Origin: an uncultured Oscillospiraceae bacterium
GTDB taxonomy: Bacteria > Bacillota > Clostridia > Oscillospirales > Oscillospiraceae
Assembly: GCA_910579485.1 (NCBI GenBank)
Contig: CAJTVO010000036.1
Location: 1 to 26,076, forward strand
Direction of reading: 5' to 3'
DNA length: 26,076 bases
The translations under genes and the position numbers were made by a program. The notes beneath the pieces are model-generated. The model had not been told where the DNA came from. It searched no databases and was given only the letters and a program-made list of their open reading frames with translations. Below, piece by piece: positions 1 to 6,787 of the stretch; the first letter of the stretch is position 1, and every line of letters begins with the position of its first letter.

Positions 1-68
1 TTTCGTATTTCATGCCCCTATTTTAGCACAGTCTCTTATTTTCGCAAGAGCTCTAATATTTTCTTACG

Positions 69-932
69 GTGGCAAGGGAAGAAAGCATTACCAGAGCGGC
101 GGAAACGCTGCGAATGACGCAGCCGCCTCTTTCCCGGCAGTTGAAAGACCTGGAGGACGAGCTTGGGAAAAAGCTGCTCATTCGCGGGAGCAAAAAAGTC
201 ACGCTCACGGAGGACGGGATGCTGCTCCGTAAGCGTGCGGAAGAAATGATAGATTTAATGGAAAAGACCAAAGCGGAGTTGACCAGCTCGGACGAGAATA
301 TCAGTGGAGAAATCTATATCGGCGGAGGGGAGACCGATGCTGTTTCTCTGTTTGCCCAAACGGCTGGGAAGCTGCAAAAGAAATATCCGCAGATCCACTA
401 CCATATTTACAGCGGCGATGCTGAAATCGTGATGGAGAAGCTGGATAAGGGGCTGATCGACTTCGGCCTTTTGGTGGGGCCTGTGGATGTAAGCAGGTAT
501 GACTACATGCGGCTTCCCGTCAACGATATTTGGGGCGTCCTTATGCGGAAGGATGCCCCGCTGGCAGAGAAAGACGTAATATGTGCCGAGGACTTGTGGG
601 ACAAGCCGCTGATCTTGTCGCATCAGGCGTATTCTGGCAGCGACATATCCGTATGGCTGGGAAAGGACGCCCATAGGCTGAATGTTGTAATGACATACAA
701 TCTGATTTACAATGCCGCGCACTTTGTGAAAACAGGGTTCGGATACGCCATCACATTGGATAAGCTGATCAATACCACCGGCAACAGCGAACTTCGCTTC
801 CGGCCATTGTATCCGACATTGGAGGCGGGACTTTGCATCGTGTGGAAGAAGTATCAGGTCTTTTCAAGGGCGTCCAAACAATTTTTGAATCAGCTGCGGG
901 CTGAATTTGGCTGGGAGTCACACATATTATAG
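69..932 (+). CDS. LysR-family transcriptional regulator, N-terminus disrupted
   Basis: DNA-binding regulator with an N-terminal winged helix-turn-helix (residues 1-50, motif ITRAAETLRMTQPPLSRQLK) and a LysR substrate-binding domain (about 80-287). The visible reading begins at a GTG (69) without a ribosome site. In frame upstream the codons read Y-F-L-T at 57-68, which matches the usual LysR start (ELRYFLTVAREESITRAAE), but the codon before them is TAA (54-56) and no in-frame ATG exists. The first eight or so residues, part of helix 1, are therefore missing, or a small indel or junction lies near 45-57. Base composition is less GC-rich than the genes to the right, which hints at transfer. Its target is unknown because the upstream neighbour is outside the window. 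The family call is firm; whether it is expressed is doubtful. Confidence 0.75.
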   Translation: MAREESITRAAETLRMTQPPLSRQLKDLEDELGKKLLIRGSKKVTLTEDGMLLRKRAEEMIDLMEKTKAELTSSDENISGEIYIGGGETDAVSLFAQTAGKLQKKYPQIHYHIYSGDAEIVMEKLDKGLIDFGLLVGPVDVSRYDYMRLPVNDIWGVLMRKDAPLAEKDVICAEDLWDKPLILSHQAYSGSDISVWLGKDAHRLNVVMTYNLIYNAAHFVKTGFGYAITLDKLINTTGNSELRFRPLYPTLEAGLCIVWKKYQVFSRASKQFLNQLRAEFGWESHIL

Positions 933-936
933 CAAT

Positions 937-970
937 AAGACCGCCGGGACACAAACGTCCTGGCGGTCTT
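937..970. terminator. Bidirectional hairpin between convergent genes
   Basis: Inverted repeat with 14-base arms (AAGACCGCCGGGAC and GTCCTGGCGGTCTT) pairing with one G-U and a 6-base loop. It lies between the stop of the LysR gene (+, 932) and the stop of the XRE gene (-, 972), so it can end transcription from both sides. Neither strand has a strong U-tract. Confidence 0.7.
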
Positions 971-971
971 A

Positions 972-1184
972 TCATTCATCTTCTTTGTCTTCGATATATT
1001 CCAATACATCCTCCACCCGGCAGGACAGCATCCGGCATAGGTCGTTGAGGGTGGCGGTGGAGATGTTTTTTCCGTGCTTGAGGGAGTGCAAGGTGCCTTT
1101 GCTGAAGCGGAAATGATGGATCAGGGTATAAGTGGTGACGCCTTGCCGTTCCATGGTCTGCCATAGCGGCGCATATGAGATCAT
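972..1184 (-). CDS. XRE/Cro-family helix-turn-helix regulator (small, 70 aa)
   Basis: Small DNA-binding protein that is almost entirely one Cro/CI-type helix-turn-helix domain (HTH_26, YozG-like). The opening MISYAPLWQTM, the helix region YTLIHHFRFSKGTLHSL and the closing LNDLCRMLSCRVEDVLEY are typical of this family. The ATG at 1184 is chosen over the GTG at 1193 because a strong GGAGG lies 8 bases upstream of the ATG and partly overlaps the GTG. The gene is divergent from the small Cys-pair gene at 1279, and the two promoters would lie within about 60 bases, so it may repress both itself and that neighbour. No ligand domain is present. Family call firm, target inferred. Confidence 0.85.
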   Translation of the reverse strand: MISYAPLWQTMERQGVTTYTLIHHFRFSKGTLHSLKHGKNISTATLNDLCRMLSCRVEDVLEYIEDKEDE

Positions 1185-1207
1185 CGTCCCCACCTCCCTT
1201 GTTCATT

Positions 1208-1213
1208 ATTATA
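1208..1213 (-). promoter_or_regulatory. Possible -10 element of the XRE gene
   Basis: TATAAT on the minus strand, about 25 bases ahead of the XRE start. No good -35 box is seen at 16-18 bases, so this is a weak call. Confidence 0.35.
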
Positions 1214-1229
1214 AGGTATGGCCTCCCTC

Positions 1230-1258
1230 TTGAATATTCCCGATAAACCGGGTATAAT
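1230..1258 (+). promoter_or_regulatory. Sigma-A promoter of the small Cys-pair gene, with dyad in the spacer
   Basis: TTGAAT (1230-1235), 17-base spacer, TATAAT (1253-1258). The expected transcript start near 1265 leaves a leader of only about 14 bases before the ATG at 1279. The spacer contains a dyad CCCG-N6-CGGG (1239-1252) that could be an operator for the divergent XRE protein; that role is inference. Confidence 0.75.
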
Positions 1259-1278
1259 GTAAGGCAGGAGGTGTGACA

Positions 1279-1488
1279 ATGAGCTATTTTGATGGAATCA
1301 TTCCCAAGTCCTGTGCAGCCTGCTTCTTCTGGGATGGACGGCAATGGATACAAGAAGACCCCGGTCTGTGCGATGAATGCGATCATATGCTGGAAATGTT
1401 CCCGCTCCTTGACGGAGATCGGGAATCGCGGCGAAAGAAATGGGACCTCTTGACCATGTTGGACCCTCCGCAGTGGACCGCGCCATAA
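1279..1488 (+). CDS. Small protein with two CxxC pairs (hypothetical, 69 aa)
   Basis: I do not recognise this family. The protein has C12-A-A-C15 and C31-D-E-C34, spaced like a small zinc ribbon or rubredoxin-like knuckle, followed by a charged segment (DGDRESRRKKWD). There is no signal peptide or membrane segment, so it is probably cytosolic. The ATG at 1279 is preferred to the in-frame GTG at 1273 because AGGAGG at 1267-1272 is correctly spaced for the ATG. It is the only gene behind the promoter at 1230-1258 and is divergent from the XRE regulator, an arrangement often seen for a repressor and its target. Metal binding is inferred from the cysteines only. Confidence 0.6.
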   Translation: MSYFDGIIPKSCAACFFWDGRQWIQEDPGLCDECDHMLEMFPLLDGDRESRRKKWDLLTMLDPPQWTAP

Positions 1489-1505
1489 TACATGGCCCCT
1501 CTTTT
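1482..1505 (+). terminator. Weak terminator overlapping the stop codon
   Basis: GCCAT-N5-ATGGC (1482-1496) overlaps the stop codon of the small Cys-pair gene and is followed by CCCTCTTTTT. The stem is short, so efficiency is uncertain. Confidence 0.35.
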
Positions 1506-1517
1506 TCAATTTTCCGC

Positions 1518-1546
1518 TTGTACTTCTCCCCAAACCGCTATATAAT
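1518..1546 (+). promoter_or_regulatory. Sigma-A promoter of the phosphofructokinase gene
   Basis: TTGTAC (1518-1523), 17-base spacer, TATAAT (1541-1546). The leader then carries a small perfect dyad CCCC-ATA-GGGG (1563-1573) about 10 bases after the expected start of transcription, and a GAGGAGG ribosome site before the ATG at 1600. Confidence 0.75.
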
Positions 1547-1599
1547 AGACAAGGTAAAAATACCCCATAGGGGCAGAAATAACAGAGGAGGGCTTTGCC

Positions 1600-2673
1600 A
1601 TGAAACGGATCGGTATGCTGACCAGCGGCGGGGACTGTCAGGCCTTGAACGCGGCCATGCGGGGCGTCGCCAAGACGCTGTTCAATTCGGGAGAAAAGGT
1701 GGAGATCTACGGCTTCCAGGACGGTTACCAGGGGCTGATCTACGGACGGTTCAAGCTGCTGACCTACGCTGACTTCACCGGTATCCTGACCAAGGGCGGC
1801 ACGTTCCTTGGGACAAGCCGCACACCCTTCAAGACCATCCAGATCCCCGGGGAGGATGGAGTGGACAAGGTGGCGGCTATGAAGCAGACCTACTACAAGC
1901 TCCAGCTGGACTGCCTGGTGGTCCTGGGAGGCAACGGCACCCATAAGACCGCCAACCTCCTGCGCCAGGAGGGTCTGAACGTCATCACCCTGCCCAAGAC
2001 CATCGACAACGACCTGTGGGGCACGGATATGACCTTCGGCTTCCAGAGCGCGGTGAACGTGGCTACCGAGGCCATCGACTGCATCCACACCACCGCCGCC
2101 TCCCACGGACGGATCTTCGTGGTGGAGGTCATGGGCCACAAGGTGGGCTGGCTGACTCTGAACGCGGGCATCGCCGGCGGCGCGGACATCATCCTCATTC
2201 CGGAGATCCCCTACGACATCGACAAGCTGGCCAAGAAGATCAAGGAGCGCCACGAGAGCGGCAGCCGGTTCACCATCCTGGCGGTGGCCGAGGGCGCCAT
2301 CTCCAAGAAGGACGCCGGGCTGAGCAAGAAGGAGTACAAGAAGAAGCTGGCCAAGCGGACCCACCCCTCCGTCTCCTACGAGATCGCCGAGGAGCTGGGC
2401 AAGCGCTGCGGCCTGGAGGTCCGGGTGACGGTGCCCGGTCACACCCAGCGGGGCGGCAGCCCCTGCCCCTACGACCGGGTGTTCGCCTCCCGGCTGGGCA
2501 GCGAGGCGGGCAAGCTGATCCTCAAAAACGAGTACGGCTTCATGGTGGGCTACAAGAACCGGGAGATCGTGAAGGTCCCCCTGGAGGAGGTAGCCGGGAA
2601 GCTGAAGATGGTGGACCCCGATTCCTCCATCGTGAAGGAAGCAAAGCTGCTGGGCATCAGCTTCGGCGACTGA
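1600..2673 (+). CDS. 6-phosphofructokinase, group III-like (phosphoryl donor uncertain)
   Basis: Cytosolic glycolytic enzyme that phosphorylates fructose 6-phosphate to fructose 1,6-bisphosphate. Visible PFK motifs: TSGGD near residues 8-12, catalytic PKTIDND (132-138, with D136 and D138), the fructose-6-phosphate loop VEVMGHKVGW (about 175-184) and GHTQRGGSP. Two sites differ from classical bacterial ATP-PfkA. The GGDGS magnesium/ATP motif reads GGNGT (N112), and PGTIDND reads PKTIDND (K133), as in PPi-dependent and mixed group III enzymes; however G113 is kept where PPi enzymes usually have Asp. The donor, ATP or PPi, therefore cannot be decided by eye. Length (357 aa) is slightly above the 320-340 aa usual for PfkA. 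It has its own promoter and terminator and is a monocistron. Confidence 0.92.
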   Translation: MKRIGMLTSGGDCQALNAAMRGVAKTLFNSGEKVEIYGFQDGYQGLIYGRFKLLTYADFTGILTKGGTFLGTSRTPFKTIQIPGEDGVDKVAAMKQTYYKLQLDCLVVLGGNGTHKTANLLRQEGLNVITLPKTIDNDLWGTDMTFGFQSAVNVATEAIDCIHTTAASHGRIFVVEVMGHKVGWLTLNAGIAGGADIILIPEIPYDIDKLAKKIKERHESGSRFTILAVAEGAISKKDAGLSKKEYKKKLAKRTHPSVSYEIAEELGKRCGLEVRVTVPGHTQRGGSPCPYDRVFASRLGSEAGKLILKNEYGFMVGYKNREIVKVPLEEVAGKLKMVDPDSSIVKEAKLLGISFGD

Positions 2674-2679
2674 ATAGTG

Positions 2680-2714
2680 GAAGGCCCTGCGGTACACGTT
2701 GCCGCAGGGCCTTC
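2680..2714 (+). terminator. Terminator hairpin after phosphofructokinase
   Basis: Perfect 13-base stem (GAAGGCCCTGCGG with CCGCAGGGCCTTC) and a 9-base loop, starting 7 bases after the stop codon. The U-tract is poor. The core stem recurs in two other terminators of this window (18306 and 19973). Confidence 0.75.
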
Positions 2715-2773
2715 ATCTGCCCCGGTCTCCGCAAAAAGTACAACGAAAGACAAGAAGGTGCATCGTCAGGCAT

Positions 2774-2802
2774 TTCCAAAACGGGCCGGGTTGCGGTATA
2801 CT
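2774..2802 (+). promoter_or_regulatory. Probable promoter of the chitobiose phosphorylase unit
   Basis: TATACT (2797-2802) with a weak TTCCAA (2774-2779) 17 bases upstream. A strong AGGAGGT (2832-2838) lies 6 bases before the ATG at 2845. The weak -35 suggests that an activator may be needed. Confidence 0.45.
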
Positions 2803-2844
2803 AACATTGACGCATATTAACCAAAACAGGCAGGAGGTCAGCTT

Positions 2845-5226
2845 ATGCGCTATGGTTATTTTGACAACGAGCACCGGGAATATGTGATCGACCGGGTAGA
2901 CGTTCCGGTGTCCTGGACCAACTACATCGGTCTGAAGGACATGTACGGCGTGTTCAACCACACCGCGGGAGGATATCTGCTCTACCGGTCCCCCGAGTAT
3001 CACCGCATCACCCGCTTCCGGCCCAACGGCGTCCCCATGGACGGCCCCGGCCACTATGTCTACCTGCGGGACGAGGAGACCGGCGAGTTCTGGACGGTCT
3101 CCTGGCAGCCCGTGGGCAAGCCCAAGGAGCACTATTCCTGCCGCCACGGACTGAGCTACGTCAAATACCTCTGCGACTACGGCGGCATCCAGGCGGAGCA
3201 GACCCTGTTCGTGGCCGTGGACGATCCGGTGGAGATCTGGGACGTCCGCCTGCGCAACGACTCCGGCCGTCCCCGGCGGCTGAGCGTGTACGGCTATCTG
3301 GAGTTCAGCTTCCACCACATCGACATGGACAACAAAAACTTCCAGATGAGCCTCTACGCCTCCGGAAGCCGGTACGAGGACGGGATCATTGAGCACGACC
3401 TGTACTATGAAGAGGACGGCTATCAGTTCTTCACGGCAAACTTTGCTCCCGACGGCTTCGAGAGCCTGCGGGACAAGTTCATCGGCCCCTACCGCACCGA
3501 GCGGGACCCCCTGGCCGTGGAGGCCGGGAAGTGCGGCGGCAGCGAGGAGAAGGGCGGCAACCACTGCGGCTGTCTCCAGAAGTTCGTGGAGCTCCAGCCC
3601 GGCGAGGAGGTCCGGCTCCTGTTCCTGCTGGGCGAGGGCGGCCTGGACGCCGGACGGGCCATGCGGGAGAAGTACACCGAGGCGAAGGCGGACGAGGACT
3701 TTGCCCGGACCGCCGCTTTCTGGGACCGGAAACTCGGATGCCTCCAGGTCTCCACCCCCAACGAGGGCATGAACACGGAGCTGAACATCTGGAACCTGTA
3801 CCAGAGCGAGATCAACGTCATGTTCTCCCGCTTCACCTCCTTCATCGAGGTGGGAGGCCGTGTGGGCCTGGGCTACCGGGATACGGCCCAGGACGCCATG
3901 ATGGTGCCCCACTCCAACCCGGACAAGTGCCGGAGCCGTCTGGTGGAGCTGCTGAAGGCCCTGACCGGGGAGGGCTACGGCCTGCACCTCTTCGAGCCCC
4001 GGTGGTTCGAGCCGGAGGAGAAGCAGCAGTCCTTCAAGTCTCCCACCGTGGTCCCCACCCCGGACAAGAGCCAGATCGTCCACGGCCTCAAGGACGCCTG
4101 CGCCGACGACGCCCTGTGGCTGGTGGCCAGCATCGTGCAGTACATCCGGGAGACCGGGGACCTGTCCTTCGCGGACCAGGTGCTGACCTACGCCGGCGGC
4201 GGCGAGGGAACGGTCTATGAGCATATGCAGCGCATCCTGGACTTCTCCGCCCGGCAGGTGGGCCGCAACGGCATCTGCAAGGGCCTGCGGGCGGACTGGA
4301 ACGACTGCCTGAACCTGGGCGGCGGCGAGAGCGCCATGGTCAGCTTCCTCCACTACTGGGCCCTGGGCCATTTCACTGCCCTGGCGGAGCGCCTGGGCCG
4401 GGAGGCGGACGCGGCCCGGTACCGTGAGATGGCCGAGACTGTGAAGGAGACCGCCCAGCGGGTCCTGTGGGACGGCAAGTGGTACATCCGTGGCATCACC
4501 GCCGAAAACCGGAAGATCGGCACACAACAGGACGCTGAGGGCAGGGTCCACATGGAGTCCAACACCTGGGCGGTCCTGAGCGGCGTGGCGGACCGGGAGC
4601 GGGGCCTCTCCGCCATGGACAGCGTGGACGAGTACCTGTATACGGAGTACGGCCTGCTGCTCAACGCCCCCAGCTTCCGGACGGTGGACGACAGCATCGG
4701 CTTTGTCACCCGGGTCTACCCCGGCCTGAAGGAGAACGGGGCCATCTTCAGCCACCCCAACCCCTGGGCCTGGTGCGCGGAGGCCGTGCTGGGCCGGGGA
4801 AGCCGGGCCATGAAGTTCTACAACGCCCTGTGCCCTGCCCTCCAGAACGACAGGATCGAGGTCCGGGAGTCGGAGCCCTACACCTACTGCCAGTTCGTGG
4901 TAGGCCGGGACCACACCGCCTTCGGGCGGGCCAGGCACCCCTTCATGACCGGCTCCGCCGGATGGGCCTACTACGCGGCCACCCAGTATCTGCTGGGGGT
5001 CCGGCCCGACTTTGACGGGATGACCATCGCCCCCTGCGTCCCCGCGGATTGGAAGGAGTTCTCCGTGGTCCGCAGATGGCGCGGGGCGGAGTACCGCATC
5101 CATGTGACCAACCCCGACGGCGTGGAGAAGGGCATCGCCTCCCTGCGGATGGACGGGAAAGAGGTCTCCGTGCTGCCGGTCCTCCCGGCGGGCAGTGTAT
5201 GCCAGGTAGAAGCCGTAATGGGCTAA
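2845..5226 (+). CDS. chbP: N,N'-diacetylchitobiose phosphorylase (GH94)
   Basis: Cytosolic inverting phosphorylase: N,N'-diacetylchitobiose plus phosphate gives GlcNAc-alpha-1-phosphate and GlcNAc. The protein follows the Vibrio ChbP along its whole length: the start MRYGYFDNEHREYVI, an N-terminal beta-sandwich (about 1-270), a linker, an (alpha/alpha)6 barrel (about 310-720) and a C-terminal beta-sheet domain. The catalytic general acid is D487 in RADWNDCLNLGGGES, equivalent to D492 of Vibrio proteolyticus ChbP. Other shared blocks are FIEVGGRVGLGYRDTAQD, SPTVVPTP, NAPSF and ENGAIFSHPNPWAW. At 793 aa the length is as expected. The next gene, a phosphohexomutase 25 bases away, would process the GlcNAc-1-P, which supports this substrate over cellobiose. 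Other GH94 specificities are less likely but not excluded. Confidence 0.87.
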   Translation: MRYGYFDNEHREYVIDRVDVPVSWTNYIGLKDMYGVFNHTAGGYLLYRSPEYHRITRFRPNGVPMDGPGHYVYLRDEETGEFWTVSWQPVGKPKEHYSCRHGLSYVKYLCDYGGIQAEQTLFVAVDDPVEIWDVRLRNDSGRPRRLSVYGYLEFSFHHIDMDNKNFQMSLYASGSRYEDGIIEHDLYYEEDGYQFFTANFAPDGFESLRDKFIGPYRTERDPLAVEAGKCGGSEEKGGNHCGCLQKFVELQPGEEVRLLFLLGEGGLDAGRAMREKYTEAKADEDFARTAAFWDRKLGCLQVSTPNEGMNTELNIWNLYQSEINVMFSRFTSFIEVGGRVGLGYRDTAQDAMMVPHSNPDKCRSRLVELLKALTGEGYGLHLFEPRWFEPEEKQQSFKSPTVVPTPDKSQIVHGLKDACADDALWLVASIVQYIRETGDLSFADQVLTYAGGGEGTVYEHMQRILDFSARQVGRNGICKGLRADWNDCLNLGGGESAMVSFLHYWALGHFTALAERLGREADAARYREMAETVKETAQRVLWDGKWYIRGITAENRKIGTQQDAEGRVHMESNTWAVLSGVADRERGLSAMDSVDEYLYTEYGLLLNAPSFRTVDDSIGFVTRVYPGLKENGAIFSHPNPWAWCAEAVLGRGSRAMKFYNALCPALQNDRIEVRESEPYTYCQFVVGRDHTAFGRARHPFMTGSAGWAYYAATQYLLGVRPDFDGMTIAPCVPADWKEFSVVRRWRGAEYRIHVTNPDGVEKGIASLRMDGKEVSVLPVLPAGSVCQVEAVMG

Positions 5227-5251
5227 ACAGAAGGGAAAGGTGCGCGTAAAA

Positions 5252-6664
5252 ATGATCAAATTTGGAACCGGCGGCTGGAGAGCCGTCATTGCCGACGAAT
5301 TTACCCGGGAGAACATCCGGCTGGTGGTGGCGGGACTGTGCCGCCTGATGGACCTGGAGGGACACGCCGGGGCCACGGTCTGCGTGGGATACGACCGGCG
5401 CTTCCTGTCCAAGGAGTCCGCCCACTGGGCGGCGGAGGTGCTGGCGGGGTATGGATACAGGCCCCTGGTGGTGAACCGCTCCGCCCCCACGCCCCTTATC
5501 ATGTTCACCGTCCGGCAGCTGGAGCTGCCCTACGGCATGGCCATCACGGCCAGCCACAACCCGGCCATCTACAACGGCATCAAGGTCTTCACCGCCGGAG
5601 GCCGGGATGCGGACCAGACCGTCACCAGGAAGATCGAGGAGCAGATCGACCTTCTCCGCCCCGAGGAGGTCCGCTCCCTGGACTACGACCAGGCCCTGGC
5701 CCAGGGGATCGTCCGGGAGGTGTACCCCTTCAACGAGTATATCGACAGCATCCTCCAGTTTGTGGACGCCGGGAAGATCAAGGATTCCCGCCTCCGGGTG
5801 GCCATCGACCCCATGTACGGGGTCAGCCAGAGCTGTTTGCGGACCATCCTGCTGACCTGCCGGTGCGACGTGGACGTGATCCATGAGCAGCACGACACCC
5901 TCTTCGGCGGACGGATGCCCGCCCCCAGCGCCGAGGCCCTTCAGCCCCTGTCCCAGTACGTGAAGGACAACCGGTGCCATCTGGGCATCGCCACCGACGG
6001 CGACGCGGACCGGCTGGGGGTCATCGACGAGAACGGAAACTACCTCCACCCCAACACGCTGCTGGTGCTGCTGTACTACTACCTGCTGCGCTACCGGGGC
6101 TGGACCGGCCCCTGCGTCCGCAACAACTCCACCACCCATCTGTTGGACCGGATGGCGGCGGATATGGGGGAGACGTGCCACGAGGTCCCGGTGGGCTTCA
6201 AGCACATCTCCGCCAAGATGGTGGAGACCAACGCGGTCATCGGCGGCGAGTCTTCCGGCGGCATGGCGGTCCGGGGCCACATCGCGGGGAAGGACGGCAT
6301 CTACGCCGCCGCCCTGCTGGTGGAGATGCTGGCGGTCACGGGCAAGTCCGTCTCCCAGCTGTACCGGGAGATCACGGAGAAGTACGGCACGCTCTACTAC
6401 GCCGACGGCTCCTTCACCATGACCAACGCCCGGAAGGAGGCCCTCCAGGAGCAGCTGTTCGTCCGGATGGAGCTGCCGGACTTCGGCGTTCCGGCGGAGC
6501 GGGTCAACCGGGAGGACGGGTGCAAGCTCTACTTTGCCGACGGGAGCTGGACCATCTGCCGGTTCTCCGGCACGGAGCCCCTGCTGCGGGTGGCGGCGGA
6601 AGGGAATACCCAATCCCAGGCGGAGGAGTACCTCCGCACCTGGAAGCGGGCGCTGGAGCTGTAG
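5252..6664 (+). CDS. Alpha-D-phosphohexomutase (probable GlcNAc-1-P mutase)
   Basis: Member of the phosphoglucomutase/phosphomannomutase superfamily. Four signature sites are intact: phosphoserine loop TASHNP (S101), magnesium loop DGDADR (249-254), sugar loop GGESSGGM and C-terminal phosphate loop RFSGTEPLLR. The ATG at 5252 (470 aa) is chosen over the GTG at 5240 because AAAGGTG lies about 9 bases ahead of the ATG and the family starts with IKFGTGGWR. It follows chbP by 25 bases with no terminator or promoter, so the two are co-transcribed. The likely reaction is GlcNAc-1-P to GlcNAc-6-P; phosphoglucomutase or glucosamine mutase activity is possible, because residues for substrate choice cannot be read by eye. 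Confidence 0.87.
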   Translation: MIKFGTGGWRAVIADEFTRENIRLVVAGLCRLMDLEGHAGATVCVGYDRRFLSKESAHWAAEVLAGYGYRPLVVNRSAPTPLIMFTVRQLELPYGMAITASHNPAIYNGIKVFTAGGRDADQTVTRKIEEQIDLLRPEEVRSLDYDQALAQGIVREVYPFNEYIDSILQFVDAGKIKDSRLRVAIDPMYGVSQSCLRTILLTCRCDVDVIHEQHDTLFGGRMPAPSAEALQPLSQYVKDNRCHLGIATDGDADRLGVIDENGNYLHPNTLLVLLYYYLLRYRGWTGPCVRNNSTTHLLDRMAADMGETCHEVPVGFKHISAKMVETNAVIGGESSGGMAVRGHIAGKDGIYAAALLVEMLAVTGKSVSQLYREITEKYGTLYYADGSFTMTNARKEALQEQLFVRMELPDFGVPAERVNREDGCKLYFADGSWTICRFSGTEPLLRVAAEGNTQSQAEEYLRTWKRALEL

Positions 6665-6717
6665 GAAGCCGACATTCAGCAAACCGCTGAGGAGATACCG
6701 TTCTCTTCAAAAATGGG

Positions 6718-6745
6718 TTGCTAAATTGACGGGATTTGCTATAAT
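6718..6745 (+). promoter_or_regulatory. Promoter of the kinase/binding-protein/regulator operon
   Basis: TTGCTA (6718-6723), 16-base spacer, TATAAT (6740-6745). The hexamer TTGCTA occurs twice (6718-6723 and 6736-6741) as a direct repeat overlapping both boxes, which may be a regulator site. The expected transcript start near 6752 rules out the ATG at 6752 as the likely start of translation. Confidence 0.6.
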
Positions 6746-6787
6746 GAACCCATGACAGCGGCATGGAACAGAAAGGGTGTGGGCTGG

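Noticed and set aside
2713..5508. Very long antisense open frame (931 codons) opposite chbP
   Set aside because: It lies opposite a strongly conserved gene, is low in complexity (V, L, G, A, H, Q rich) and results from high GC at third positions. No ribosome site or family likeness.
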